The notes: generated by a model not told the origin, from the letters alone. 64,000 nt of DNA from Pseudomonas sp. SCA2728.1_7 (GCF_018138145.1 NZ_CP073104.1:434001-498000), one strand, 5' to 3'. Shown: positions 39,824-48,989, counted from the first letter of the stretch. A program made the numbers and translations.

Positions 39824-41106
39824 TGGCGGTCAATCGACGTAACTTTCTTCTCGGTACGTTGGGTGTCGGCGCTCTCTTGGTCGGTGTTGGCGCGTGGTTG
39901 CGCCCGGGGGATCACGGCGCGCCGTACAGCGACTATTTCCGTGCACTGAACAAAGAATTGAAGGACCACGGACCAATGCGCCCGGTGCTGCTCATCGACC
40001 TGGATCGGCTCGATCACAACATCGATGTGGTGATGCAATCGGTCAAACGCGGTGGCAAGCAATTGCGTTTGGTGGAGAAGTCGCTGCCATCGCCGGGACT
40101 GTTGAGCTACATCGCGCAACGTGCCGGGACGCAAAAATTGATGTCGTTCCATCAGCCGTTTCTCAATCACGATGCGCAGGTGTTTCCGCACTCGGATATT
40201 TTGCTCGGCAAACCATTGCCAGTACGCTCGGCAGAGCTGTTTTATAAATCCCACAAAGGCCCGTTTGATCCCGCGAAGCAACTGCAATGGCTGCTCGACG
40301 GTCCCGAACGTTTGCAGCAATACCTGGCCTTGGCGCAGGGTTTGGGCACGCGCATGCGCATCAACATCGAACTGGACGTCGGCCTGCATCGCGGCGGCGT
40401 CAGTGATGTGAATGTCCTTGGGCAGATGCTCACGCTGATCAGCGCCAACCCCCAACATCTGGAATTCGCCGGATTCATGGGTTACGACCCGTTCGTGGGC
40501 ATGGGCGTGCCGGGGATTCTCGGTTCACCGGAAGAACTGTTCGCCAAGGTCATGGTGATTTATCAGAACTGCGTCGATTTCACCCGGCAGCAGTTCCCGG
40601 GGTTGTGGCACGACGGGTTGTGCCTGAACACCGCCGGCAGTCCGAGTTATCGCATTCACGAAAACGAAAAGCTCAGCACTGAAGTTTCGGTGGGCACGGC
40701 GATGCTCAAACCGACGCACTATGATTTGCCATCGCTGGCCGAGCATGTGCCCGCGACTTACATCGCTACGCCGGTATTGAAGAGCACCGGCGCGGTGAAC
40801 ATCCCGGCGCTGGATGACAAGTCGAAGTTGTTCTCGTGGTGGGATCAGAATCAACGTCAGACCTTCTTCATCTATGGCGGTAACTGGATGGCCGAGTTCG
40901 AATCGCCGAAGGGTTTACAGAGCAACAGCGTCTACGGACGCAGCTCCAATCAAGAGATGGTCAATGGCTCCAACGCCGTGGGGCTGACGGTGGAAGATCA
41001 GGTTTTCCTGCGCCCGGCCCAGACTGAAGCCGTGCTTCTGCAATTCGGCGATCTGCTGGCCGTGCGTAATGGCAAAATCGTCGACACCTGGCCCGTCTAC
41101 ACCTGA
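39823..41106 (+). CDS. Tat-exported alanine racemase N-terminal-like/D-threonine aldolase-fold protein
   Basis: The 427-residue protein has a Tat-like signal (NRRNFLLGTLGVGALLVGVGAWL) and then a PLP-barrel: PVLLIDLDRLDHNIDVVMQSV, the likely PLP Lys in LRLVEKSLPSPGLL, RINIELDVGLHRGGV, and a C-terminal beta domain with NGSNAVGLTVEDQVFLRPAQTEAVLLQFGDLLAVRNGKIVDTWPVY, similar to D-serine deaminase/D-threonine aldolase proteins. An exported PLP enzyme is unusual. Substrate unknown. Translationally coupled to the oxidase (TGATG). Confidence 0.75.
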   Translation: MAVNRRNFLLGTLGVGALLVGVGAWLRPGDHGAPYSDYFRALNKELKDHGPMRPVLLIDLDRLDHNIDVVMQSVKRGGKQLRLVEKSLPSPGLLSYIAQRAGTQKLMSFHQPFLNHDAQVFPHSDILLGKPLPVRSAELFYKSHKGPFDPAKQLQWLLDGPERLQQYLALAQGLGTRMRINIELDVGLHRGGVSDVNVLGQMLTLISANPQHLEFAGFMGYDPFVGMGVPGILGSPEELFAKVMVIYQNCVDFTRQQFPGLWHDGLCLNTAGSPSYRIHENEKLSTEVSVGTAMLKPTHYDLPSLAEHVPATYIATPVLKSTGAVNIPALDDKSKLFSWWDQNQRQTFFIYGGNWMAEFESPKGLQSNSVYGRSSNQEMVNGSNAVGLTVEDQVFLRPAQTEAVLLQFGDLLAVRNGKIVDTWPVYT

Positions 41107-41129
41107 CCCCAAATCACCACAAATCCCCT

Positions 41130-41216
41130 GTAGGAGTGAGCCTGCTCGCGATAGCGCCCTGTCAGTTGATATTTATTTGGCTGACACACCGCTATCGCGA
41201 GCAGGCTCACTCCTAC
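41130..41216. repeat. REPIN
   Basis: Perfect inverted 26-base arms 41130-41155 and 41191-41216 (GTAGGAGTGAGCCTGCTCGC type). It follows the redox operon; the rest of the gap to 41367 has no gene. Confidence 0.9.
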
Positions 41217-41367
41217 ATTGGATGTGTGTACACCCATACGCCGTAATGAAGCTTTTATGACAAAAGTTCGGTAGCACATCGCCAGTCCGGTCATGCCTAT
41301 GTAACGCGCTTGAGGGGCCCAACGGGGCGCTTTTCACAAGCCGAGGCGGGACGCCGGGAGTGAGGCA

Positions 41368-41979
41368 ATGGGGACTATGGAACGCTACTCGAAAGTGGGC
41401 ATGCAGGAACTCGATCAACGCCTGTCGAAGATCGTCGAAGCCGCGCGCAAGAAGCCGGTTTCGGTGTATCGCTACGGCGCGCCGTGGGTCTGGATCGTCT
41501 CGCAGGATGACTGGCAGGGCGCCTTGAAAGAGGTTTCCAGCTACATTCCGCCGGGCCATTCGCTGGTGTTGCTGCGCCCGCAGATCGACGATTTGCTCGA
41601 CGCCCACCGCGAGCTCCTGCACGACCTCAATGCCGAACCCGGCATGCTGATCCCCGCGCAAACCGTGATGCACATCCTGCTTCTGCAACTGCTGTATTCG
41701 GTGCCCAGCGAGCAGCAGCTTTACGAACAGCTCAATTACAACCTGCTGTTCCGCTGGTTCGTCGGTCTCGGCCTGAACCAGAAGGTCTGGAGCTTCAACG
41801 CCCTCAGTCGCGACATCGCCACGTTGCTCAACGAGCCCCGTGCGGTGCTGCTCATTCAAAAAATCATTGGCGAAGTGTTCTGCGGCGCGTTGCTGCAAAT
41901 GCCCGAGTTCTCGCTGAACTTCGCGCTTTTGCACACGTGGCTGGGCAAACACGCCTGCGCCTCGACAGCCAGCAATTGA
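41368..41979 (+). CDS. phdA: PhdA-like protein: Phd antitoxin domain fused to IS5-type transposase N-terminal domain
   Basis: The 203-residue protein opens with a Phd/YefM-type fold (SKVGMQELDQRLSKIVEAARKKPVSVYRYGAPWVWIVSQDDW). It continues with a segment like the N-terminal domain of IS5 transposases (EQQLYEQLNYNLLFRWFVGLGLNQKVWSFNALSRDIATLL) but without a DDE domain. P. aeruginosa PhdA, next to pdtB, is described as a prevent-host-death homologue affecting phage-mediated lysis in biofilms (from memory). Same position here. It is not an active transposase. ATG 41377 is an alternative start. Confidence 0.75.
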   Translation: MGTMERYSKVGMQELDQRLSKIVEAARKKPVSVYRYGAPWVWIVSQDDWQGALKEVSSYIPPGHSLVLLRPQIDDLLDAHRELLHDLNAEPGMLIPAQTVMHILLLQLLYSVPSEQQLYEQLNYNLLFRWFVGLGLNQKVWSFNALSRDIATLLNEPRAVLLIQKIIGEVFCGALLQMPEFSLNFALLHTWLGKHACASTASN

Positions 41980-42035
41980 CGCCATACACGCGGCGTTCGA
42001 AACGCCAACAGGTCATCGCGAATTCAGGGGGTAGT

Positions 42036-43634
42036 GTGGAACCGATTTTCAAGTCACGGCTGGCGCTGTGGGGCTGGCTGCTGGTGACGGCGGGCGCGCA
42101 GCCGGCGTTGGCCGAAGAGGCTGCGCAAAACGCAGCAGCGCAGCGTCTGGTCGACGTCAACGAATACTTCGTGCGCGGCAACACCGTGCTCGATGCGCGG
42201 GCGATCGAAGAGGCGGTGTACCCGTTTCTCGGTCCGCAAAAAGCCCTCACGGATATCGAAGGTGCTCGGGACGCGTTGCAAAAGGCCTATCAGCAACGTG
42301 GCTATCAGTCAGTGTTCGTCGAGCTGCCGGAGCAAGCGGTGGCCGACGGCATCGTCTACCTGAAAGTCAGCGAAACCAAGGTCGGCCGGGTGCGTGTGGT
42401 CGGCGCCAAACACTATTCGCCGCTGGACATCCGCGACGACGTTCCGGCGCTGAAAGAAGGCGAGGTGCCGGACTTTGCCAAGGTCCAGGGCGAACTGGCA
42501 CAGCTGAACAAAACCCCGGGCCGACAGGTGATGCCGCTGGTGCGCGAAGGTCAGCGCCCCGGCACCATGGACGTCGATTTGCAGGTCGAAGATCAAAACC
42601 CGTGGACCGCCAGCGTCGGCCTCAACAACGACTACAGCGCCGACACCGAAAAGCTGCGCGCCGTCACCAGCCTCGGCTACAACAACCTTTGGCAACTCGG
42701 CCACAGCGTCAACCTGACGTTCTTTACCGCACCGCAAGAGACCGACAACGCCAAAGTCTGGTCGGGTTCGTACACCGCGCCGCTGACCGAGCGCTGGAGC
42801 GTGCAGTTCTCCGGTTACCAGTCCGACAGCAACGTCGCCACCATCGGTGGCAGCAACGTACTCGGCAAGGGCCATTCCTATGGTGTCTCGGCGATTTACA
42901 CGTTGCCATCGAGCGGCAACTGGTCGAACTCGCTGTCCGCCGGCATCGACTTCAAGGACTTCGACGAACGCCTGACCCTGTCTGGCGAGAGCGACAAAGT
43001 CCCGTTGCAATACGCGCCGTTTACCTTCGCCTACAACGGCTATCGCTACACCGAGAAGAGCCAGCTCGGCCTCGGCCTGAGCCTGGTCGCCGCCACTCGC
43101 AGCATTTTCGGTTACGGCAGTTCCGACGAAGACTTCGACTACAAACGCTACCGCGCCAAACCGAGCTTCGCCGTACTCAAGGGCGATACGAATTACACCT
43201 GGACCTTCGACAGCGACTGGCAGAGCGCAAGCAAAGCCGCATTCCAACTCGCCTCGGGGCCACTGGTTTCCAACGAACAATTCTCCGCCGGCGGCGCGAC
43301 CTCGGTGCGCGGCTATCTGGCCGCCGAACGCACTGGTGATGACGGCGTGCTGCTCAGCCAGGAACTGCGCACGCCATCGCTGGCCAAGTACGCCGGCACG
43401 TGGATGCAGGACTGGCGCTTCTATGCCTTTGCCGAAGGCGCGCAACTGTATCTGCGCGACGAACTGCCGGATCAGGACGCCAATTACGCCCTGGCCAGCG
43501 TCGGCCTCGGCACCCGCGCCAGCCTGAGCAAATGGCTGTCCGGCAGCCTCGACTGGGGCTACCCACTACTCGAAGGGCCGAACACCTCGAAGCAGGAATC
43601 GCGCCTGCACTTCAACCTTCAAGCCACTTTTTAA
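42036..43634 (+). CDS. pdtB: TpsB outer-membrane transporter, ShlB/FhaC family (PdtB-like)
   Basis: The 532-residue protein has a signal region (RLALWGWLLVTAGAQPALAEE), a POTRA part (EYFVRGNTVLDARAIEEAVYPFLGPQKALTDIEGARDALQKAYQQRGY; KVGRVRVVGAKHYSPLDIRDDV), and a 16-strand barrel with the TpsB hallmark VRGYLAAERTGDDG and a C-terminal aromatic (LQATF). It exports a large TpsA protein. The start is GTG 42036 after AGGGGG. No TpsA gene is adjacent. It is followed by the LamG-ExbB fusion after 12 bases. Confidence 0.9.
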   Translation: MEPIFKSRLALWGWLLVTAGAQPALAEEAAQNAAAQRLVDVNEYFVRGNTVLDARAIEEAVYPFLGPQKALTDIEGARDALQKAYQQRGYQSVFVELPEQAVADGIVYLKVSETKVGRVRVVGAKHYSPLDIRDDVPALKEGEVPDFAKVQGELAQLNKTPGRQVMPLVREGQRPGTMDVDLQVEDQNPWTASVGLNNDYSADTEKLRAVTSLGYNNLWQLGHSVNLTFFTAPQETDNAKVWSGSYTAPLTERWSVQFSGYQSDSNVATIGGSNVLGKGHSYGVSAIYTLPSSGNWSNSLSAGIDFKDFDERLTLSGESDKVPLQYAPFTFAYNGYRYTEKSQLGLGLSLVAATRSIFGYGSSDEDFDYKRYRAKPSFAVLKGDTNYTWTFDSDWQSASKAAFQLASGPLVSNEQFSAGGATSVRGYLAAERTGDDGVLLSQELRTPSLAKYAGTWMQDWRFYAFAEGAQLYLRDELPDQDANYALASVGLGTRASLSKWLSGSLDWGYPLLEGPNTSKQESRLHFNLQATF

Positions 43635-43646
43635 AGGAGCACGTTC

Positions 43647-45443
43647 ATGCAGCGCCTCTTCCTTTCGTTGTTGATCTGCCTGGGCTTCGTGCTCCCGGCC
43701 ACGGCTCAGGCCTGGTGGCAGGACGACTGGCATTACCGCAAACAGATCGCCGTCGACACCACGCCGCAAGGTGCGGCGATCAACCAGGCCCTCGGTCGCA
43801 CCGCGTTGCTGGTGCGCCTGCACACCGGCAACTTCACCTTCGACGGCGTGAAGGAGGACGGCTCGGACCTGCGCTTCGTCGCCGCCGATGACAAGACTGT
43901 TCTCAATCATCAAATCGAAAGCTTTGACGCACTGATGGGCATGGCGCTGATCTGGGTCGATGTGCCGAATGTCGAGGGCGGTCAGCGCCAGGACATCTGG
44001 ATGTACTACGGCAATCAGAAAGCCCCGGCGACCGGCAACGGCCAGCTGACTTTCGATCCGAATTACACCGCGCTTTATCACTTCGACGGTGCCACCGGCA
44101 CCCCGGCCAAAGACACCACGGCCTACGGTAATACCGCACAAAGCGCGACTGGCGCGGCGATTGACGGCGTCGTCGGGCGCGCCTTGCAGTTCAGCGGCCA
44201 GCCGCTGTTGCTGCCGGCCAGTCCATCGCTGCAACACAACGCCGGCAGTGCGTTCACCTTCAGTGCCTGGCTGCGTCTGGATCAGGCCAATGGCGAACAA
44301 CTGATTCTCGCCCGTCGCGAAGGCGCCAACAGTCTGCTGGTCGGTGCCAATCAAGGCGTACCGTTTGTAGAAATCGATGGCCAACGCGCTGTCGCCACGC
44401 AAGCGCTGAATCCGGGCCAATGGCAGCACGTCGCGCTCACCGCTGAAGGCGCCAAAGTCACCCTGTTCATCAACGGTCGCGAAGCCGCCACACTTGCCCA
44501 GGCGATGCCGGCATTCAACTCGGTCATGGCCATCGGCGCTGACGTGCACGAAGGCCCGTTCCAGCCGTTCGTGGGCGCTATCGATGAATTGCGCTTGTCG
44601 AAAGTTTCACGCCCGGCGCCGCTGTTGCTGGCCGACGCGACCTCGCAAGGCGCCGAGTCGAAACTGGTCGCTTACGGTGTCGACGAAGAACAGTCCGGTT
44701 TCGGTTTCGGCAGCCTCGGCTTCCTGCTCAACGCCGTGCCAATCGACGCCTGGGTGATCATCGCCGTGCTGGTGCTGATGATGTTCCAGTCGTGGATCAT
44801 CATGCTGCGCAAGAACCGCAGCCTCAGTCGCGTGTCTGCCGCCAACGAAGACTTCCGCGTGCAGTTCGCCAAAGTCGGCACACGTCTGGAGATGTTCGCC
44901 GACGACGCCCAACTCGCGCAGCGTTTGCAGCATTCGTCGCTGTGGCGTCTGTACTTGGTGGCGGTGAAAGAGATCCGCACCCGCCGCGAGCAGGGCGCCG
45001 ATACCTCCTCGGTTTCCGCCGCGACCATCGAAGCCATTCGCTGCTCCATGGACGGCGTGCGTACCCGCGAAAACCAGCAACTGAGTTCGAAACTCTCGAC
45101 CCTGTCCAACGCCATCGCCGGCGGCCCGTACATCGGCCTGCTCGGCACGGTGCTGGGGATCATGGTGGTGTTCCTCGGCACCGCAATGGCCGGCGACGTC
45201 AACATCAACGCCATCGCTCCGGGTATGGCTGCCGCGTTGCTCGCGACCGCGATGGGCCTGTTCGTCGCGATCCCGGCGCTGTTTGGCTACAACCGCCTGA
45301 TCACCCGCAACAAGGAAGTCAGCGCCGACATGCGCGTGTTCGTCGACGAGTTCATCACCCGTCTGGCGGAGATGCACGGCGAGAGCCAGTTCAGTGAGTC
45401 GGCGCATCGCGGCCATCACGCCAACCACTCCGTACCGGCCTGA
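43647..45443 (+). CDS. DUF2341-LamG-ExbB fusion (MotA/TolQ/ExbB proton channel)
   Basis: The 598-residue protein has a signal peptide (residues 1-22), a DUF2341 domain (about 50-135, with ALIWVDVPNVEGGQRQDIWMYYGN), a LamG-like jelly roll (about 140-330, GRALQFSGQPLLLPASPSLQHNAGSAFTFSAWLRLD), a first membrane segment near 361-385, and a classic ExbB/TolQ channel (GPYIGLLGTVLGIMVVFLGTAMAG; APGMAAALLATAMGLFVAIPALFGYNRL). The periplasmic or extracytoplasmic sensor-like part fused to a proton channel suggests substrate-dependent energy coupling. ExbD and TonB genes follow. Likely equivalent of exbB2. Confidence 0.92.
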   Translation: MQRLFLSLLICLGFVLPATAQAWWQDDWHYRKQIAVDTTPQGAAINQALGRTALLVRLHTGNFTFDGVKEDGSDLRFVAADDKTVLNHQIESFDALMGMALIWVDVPNVEGGQRQDIWMYYGNQKAPATGNGQLTFDPNYTALYHFDGATGTPAKDTTAYGNTAQSATGAAIDGVVGRALQFSGQPLLLPASPSLQHNAGSAFTFSAWLRLDQANGEQLILARREGANSLLVGANQGVPFVEIDGQRAVATQALNPGQWQHVALTAEGAKVTLFINGREAATLAQAMPAFNSVMAIGADVHEGPFQPFVGAIDELRLSKVSRPAPLLLADATSQGAESKLVAYGVDEEQSGFGFGSLGFLLNAVPIDAWVIIAVLVLMMFQSWIIMLRKNRSLSRVSAANEDFRVQFAKVGTRLEMFADDAQLAQRLQHSSLWRLYLVAVKEIRTRREQGADTSSVSAATIEAIRCSMDGVRTRENQQLSSKLSTLSNAIAGGPYIGLLGTVLGIMVVFLGTAMAGDVNINAIAPGMAAALLATAMGLFVAIPALFGYNRLITRNKEVSADMRVFVDEFITRLAEMHGESQFSESAHRGHHANHSVPA

Positions 45444-45454
45444 GGAGCACTGAC

Positions 45455-45880
45455 ATGGCGTCCGTAAATGCCTCCCACGACGATGACGAAGATGCCGCGG
45501 TAGACAGCATCAACATCACCCCGCTGGTCGACGTGCTGATGGTGGTGCTGGTGATGTTCATCCTCACCGCCACCGCGCAGGTCTCCGGGATCCAGATCAA
45601 CCTGCCCAAGGCCAGCGCCTCGGTGTCGCTGTCCGAGGCCAAGACCAAGGCGATTTCGGTCAACGACGGCGGCCAGGTGTTCCTCGACGCCTATCCGGTG
45701 ACATTGGCTGAGCTGGAAGAACGCCTGCGCATCGAGAAAGCGCAGAGCCCGGATTTCCCGGTGATCGTGCGCGGCGACGCGACGGTGCAGTACCAGAAAG
45801 TCATCGAAGTGCTGGATCTGTTGCGCCGGCTCGAACTGTCCCAGGTCGGTCTCGTCACCGGCAAACCGAGTCAGGGCTGA
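45455..45880 (+). CDS. exbD: ExbD-like biopolymer transport protein
   Basis: The 141-residue protein has the ExbD/TolR membrane segment with the essential Asp (INITPLVDVLMVVLVMFILTATAQ) and a periplasmic TolR-fold domain (AISVNDGGQVFLDAYPVTLAELEERLR, VIVRGDATVQYQKVIEVLDLLRR). It forms the proton-driven complex with the upstream ExbB fusion. GAGGAGC precedes the ATG. The TonB gene begins 3 bases after its stop. Confidence 0.93.
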   Translation: MASVNASHDDDEDAAVDSINITPLVDVLMVVLVMFILTATAQVSGIQINLPKASASVSLSEAKTKAISVNDGGQVFLDAYPVTLAELEERLRIEKAQSPDFPVIVRGDATVQYQKVIEVLDLLRRLELSQVGLVTGKPSQG

Positions 45881-45883
45881 GTC

Positions 45884-46588
45884 ATGACCGCACAACTCCC
45901 GATCGAGCCGCTGCCGGTGAAAAATCCAGCGCTGCGTTATGCGAAGTGGGGCGCCGGATTGCTCATCGGCGTGCTCGCTGCTTGGTTTCTCTGGCAGTGG
46001 GCCAATGACATGAGCGGCATCCGCCGCGAAGCGCCGAAGGTGCCGACGATCATTCCGTTGCCGCCACCGCCACCTCCGCCGCCGGAAAAACCGCCGGAAC
46101 CGGAAACCCCGGTCGAAGAAAAAGTCGTCGAGCCGGAGCCAACCCCGGAGCCGGAAGAGGTCAAGCCCGAGGAAGAAACGCCGCCATCGCCGGCGGACGA
46201 TCTGGCCAACCCGATGCAAATGGACGGCGATGCGCAGTCCGGCAACGACGCTTTCAACATCGGCGCGGGTAAGGGCGGCGGCATGGCCGGTGCCGGCGGC
46301 GGGCGTCTGGGCACGGGGACATACAGCCAGTTTCTGGCGTTCACCTTCCAGCGTTTGCTGCGCGAGAACCCCGAGTTGCGCAACCTCGCGTTTTCGCTGC
46401 AGGCCGATGTCTGGCTGAGCAGCGTCGGCGAGATCACCCGCGTCGAGCTGATCAAGTCCAGCGGCAATCCCGAAATTGATACCCAGGTGCTGGCGGCGCT
46501 GCGTGGTGCTCCGGCCCTCAGCGAACGGCCACCGGCCTCCATCACTTTGCCTGTGCGCCTGTCCCTGCAAGGGCGGCGTCCGGGTTAA
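45884..46588 (+). CDS. tonB: TonB-like energy transducer
   Basis: The 234-residue protein has one N-terminal membrane segment (WGAGLLIGVLAAWFLWQWANDM), a long Pro/Glu-rich spacer (PPPPPPPPEKPPEPETPVEE...), a Gly-rich hinge (GAGKGGGMAGAGGGRLG) and a TonB C-terminal domain (QADVWLSSVGEITRVELIKSSGNPEIDTQVLAALRGAP). It would relay energy from ExbBD to an outer-membrane partner. A dedicated TonB beside a TpsB transporter, which normally needs no energy, is the puzzling feature of this locus. Confidence 0.9.
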   Translation: MTAQLPIEPLPVKNPALRYAKWGAGLLIGVLAAWFLWQWANDMSGIRREAPKVPTIIPLPPPPPPPPEKPPEPETPVEEKVVEPEPTPEPEEVKPEEETPPSPADDLANPMQMDGDAQSGNDAFNIGAGKGGGMAGAGGGRLGTGTYSQFLAFTFQRLLRENPELRNLAFSLQADVWLSSVGEITRVELIKSSGNPEIDTQVLAALRGAPALSERPPASITLPVRLSLQGRRPG

Positions 46589-46627
46589 TTCATTTATTTA
46601 CGCTTTGCCAAAAGGAGTTGTGTGCAG

Positions 46628-48325
46628 ATGATTTCCAACGTGAATCGATTGTCCCTGGCGGTCGGCATGGTCATTGCGACCTTGGTCGGTCAGGCCGTGG
46701 CAGCGCCTGCGCCCTCGGAGAACGCCACGATCAATCTGATCCGCTTGCTGGTCGAGCAGGGCATTCTGAAACAGGACAAGGCTGACGCACTGATCGCTCA
46801 GGCGCAGAACGAAGCCGCCCAGGCCAAACAAGCAGCGGCGTCCACCGCCGTGGCGGCCGGGCCAGTGGCGGCGCCGGGCGATGTCCGCGTGCAATACGTG
46901 CCGGCAGCGGTGCGCGACCAGATCCGCGATCAGGTCAAAGCCGAAGTCATGGCCACCGCCAAACAGGAAAACTGGGCCGCGCCCAACAGCTTCCCGGAAT
47001 GGGCGGCGCGCATCAGTTTCGACGGCGACATTCGTCTGCGCGACGAGTCGCGCTACTACTCGGACAGCAACAGCAACGAGATCGTCGACTTCGCCAAGCT
47101 CAACAACAACGGCCCGTACGACGTAAACCCCAACAGCAGCACCAATCTGCCGCCGCTGCTCAACACCCGCGAAGACCGCACCAACCAATTTCGCATCCGC
47201 GCACGGTTGGGCATGAAAGCCGAGATCTCGCCGCAATGGACCGCCGGCATTCGCATCGGCACCGGTTCGGACAACAACCCGGTGTCGACCACGCAGAACC
47301 TCGGCGGCGGTTTCGCCAAGAAGGACATCTGGCTCGATCAGGGCTACCTGAACTGGAAGCCTACGGATGAATTGACCCTGACCGGCGGGCGCTTCGCCAA
47401 CCCGTTCATGTCCACCGACATGCTCTATTCCAACGATCTGAATTTCGACGGCGTGGCAGCGATTTTCGACCACAAGCTCAACCGCGATTGGGGTGTGTTC
47501 GGCACCGTCGGTGCGTTCCCGGTGGATTACACCAACGACACCGCCAGCAGCAACGGCTTCGACAAGGAAGAGAGCGACAACAAGTGGCTGTACGGTGCAC
47601 AGATCGGCGCCAAATGGGCGATCAACAGCAACAACCGCTTGAAAGGTGCGCTGGCTTACTACCGTTTCGACGACATTCAGGGCCAGCGCTCCAGCCCTTG
47701 TGAGCCATGGGCCGGCGCACCGGGCTGCGACAGCGACGGCAGCCGCGCGGCGTTCATGCAGAAGGGCAACAGCGTGTTCCTGCTGCGCGACATCACGCCG
47801 AACCCGCTCAACCCGACCACCACGCCGCAGCCGCAGTTCGTTGGCCTTGCTTCGGAATTCAATCTGCTGGACTTGAACGTGGTGTGGGATGCCGACCTGC
47901 CGGAAGACTTCAAGCTGCGCAGCCAAGGCAACTACATTCACAACCTCGCCTACGACGAAGGCGACATGCGCAAGCGTTCGGCCGGGCAGATCGTCAACAA
48001 CCTCGACAGCAACGGCGACATCGAAAGCGGCGCCAATGCGTGGATGGTGCAATTCACCCTCGGCAGCGCGCTGGACCTGAAAAAGCAGGGCGACTGGAAC
48101 ATGTTCGCTGGCTACAAGTACATCCAGCCGGATGCCTTGCCTGATGGCTTCAACGACTCGTCGTTCCACCTCGGCGGCACCAACGCCAAGGGTTATTTCA
48201 TTGGCGGCAACTACGGTCTGGCGAAAAACGTTTACGCCACTGGTCGCTGGATGAGCACCGAAGCGGTGTACGGCGCGCCGTTCGACATCGACGTCTTGCA
48301 GCTTGAGATCAACACGCGCTTCTAA
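46628..48325 (+). CDS. Putative outer-membrane porin
   Basis: The protein (565 residues from ATG 46628) has a signal peptide (SLAVGMVIATLVGQAVA), a helical periplasmic stretch (NLIRLLVEQGILKQDKADALIAQAQNEAAQAKQAA) and a long barrel with alternating patterns and a terminal aromatic (LQLEINTRF). It resembles the 'putative porin' family of Pseudomonas. A GTG at 46622 is an alternative start; AAGGAG (46612-46617) lies 4 bases from the GTG and 10 from the ATG. It may be the outer-membrane partner of the TonB above, though no TonB box is obvious. Confidence 0.85.
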   Translation: MISNVNRLSLAVGMVIATLVGQAVAAPAPSENATINLIRLLVEQGILKQDKADALIAQAQNEAAQAKQAAASTAVAAGPVAAPGDVRVQYVPAAVRDQIRDQVKAEVMATAKQENWAAPNSFPEWAARISFDGDIRLRDESRYYSDSNSNEIVDFAKLNNNGPYDVNPNSSTNLPPLLNTREDRTNQFRIRARLGMKAEISPQWTAGIRIGTGSDNNPVSTTQNLGGGFAKKDIWLDQGYLNWKPTDELTLTGGRFANPFMSTDMLYSNDLNFDGVAAIFDHKLNRDWGVFGTVGAFPVDYTNDTASSNGFDKEESDNKWLYGAQIGAKWAINSNNRLKGALAYYRFDDIQGQRSSPCEPWAGAPGCDSDGSRAAFMQKGNSVFLLRDITPNPLNPTTTPQPQFVGLASEFNLLDLNVVWDADLPEDFKLRSQGNYIHNLAYDEGDMRKRSAGQIVNNLDSNGDIESGANAWMVQFTLGSALDLKKQGDWNMFAGYKYIQPDALPDGFNDSSFHLGGTNAKGYFIGGNYGLAKNVYATGRWMSTEAVYGAPFDIDVLQLEINTRF

Positions 48326-48342
48326 GGCGCCGGGAGAGGGTT

Positions 48343-48972
48343 ATGAAAACGCGTTTTGTGTTGCTCGGGCTCGGGCTGTTGATCGCCACCGGGGCCAGTG
48401 CCGAAGGCATGGAAGAACGCCTGCGTACGCAATTGCGCAGCACCACGCAGCAGTTGCAGGCCCTGCAAAGTCAGCAGGCCCAGGCCAGCGCCGCGCAGCT
48501 GGCGGCGCAAAACGAAGCCAAGGCTGCGCAGGCGCAAATCAAGCAATTGAGTGCTGAGCTGGCCAAGGCCAAAGGCGTCGCCGAGCAACTGGCCGGACAG
48601 CAACAAAGCCTGCACAGCCAGGCGCAGGCACAAGTGGCGGCCAGCGCCGAGCAGACCGGCAAGTTCAAAAAGGCCTATGACGAGTTGCTGGTCATGGCCC
48701 GTGCCAAAGAGGCAGAACGGTCTAAGCTTCAAGCGCAATTGGCTGAACGTGACACACAAGTGCAGCAATGTTCAGTCAAGAATCAGCAGATGTACGGCGT
48801 CGCCAAGCAGATCCTCACTGCCTACGAAAACATCGATGTGGCCGAGGTGATGAAGATCCGCCAGCCCTTTGCGGGCAGCGCCCGGGTCAAGTTCGATGAA
48901 CTGGCTCAGGGGTTCGGTGACGAGCTTTACAAGACTCAATTCGACGCGCCGCAAGCGGCGCTCTCGCACTGA
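48343..48972 (+). CDS. Periplasmic coiled-coil protein
   Basis: The 209-residue protein has a signal peptide (MKTRFVLLGLGLLIATGASA) and then about 115 residues of Gln/Ala/Lys-rich coiled coil (QLQALQSQQAQASAAQLAAQNEAKAAQ). The C-terminal part (QQCSVKNQQMYGVAKQILTAYENIDVAEVMKIRQPFAG) is more globular. It may organise the envelope parts of this locus. No enzyme motif. Confidence 0.75.
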   Translation: MKTRFVLLGLGLLIATGASAEGMEERLRTQLRSTTQQLQALQSQQAQASAAQLAAQNEAKAAQAQIKQLSAELAKAKGVAEQLAGQQQSLHSQAQAQVAASAEQTGKFKKAYDELLVMARAKEAERSKLQAQLAERDTQVQQCSVKNQQMYGVAKQILTAYENIDVAEVMKIRQPFAGSARVKFDELAQGFGDELYKTQFDAPQAALSH

Positions 48973-48989
48973 TAGACAAGGAAGAAACA

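Noticed and set aside
41368..41979. Insertion sequence or active transposase
   Set aside because: Only the N-terminal IS5-type domain is present, there is no DDE domain, no terminal inverted repeats, and the gene fits the conserved PhdA position.
46598..48169. 523-codon minus-strand frame opposite the porin gene
   Set aside because: Antisense shadow of a porin with clear signal peptide and barrel; composition typical of reverse-frame translation.
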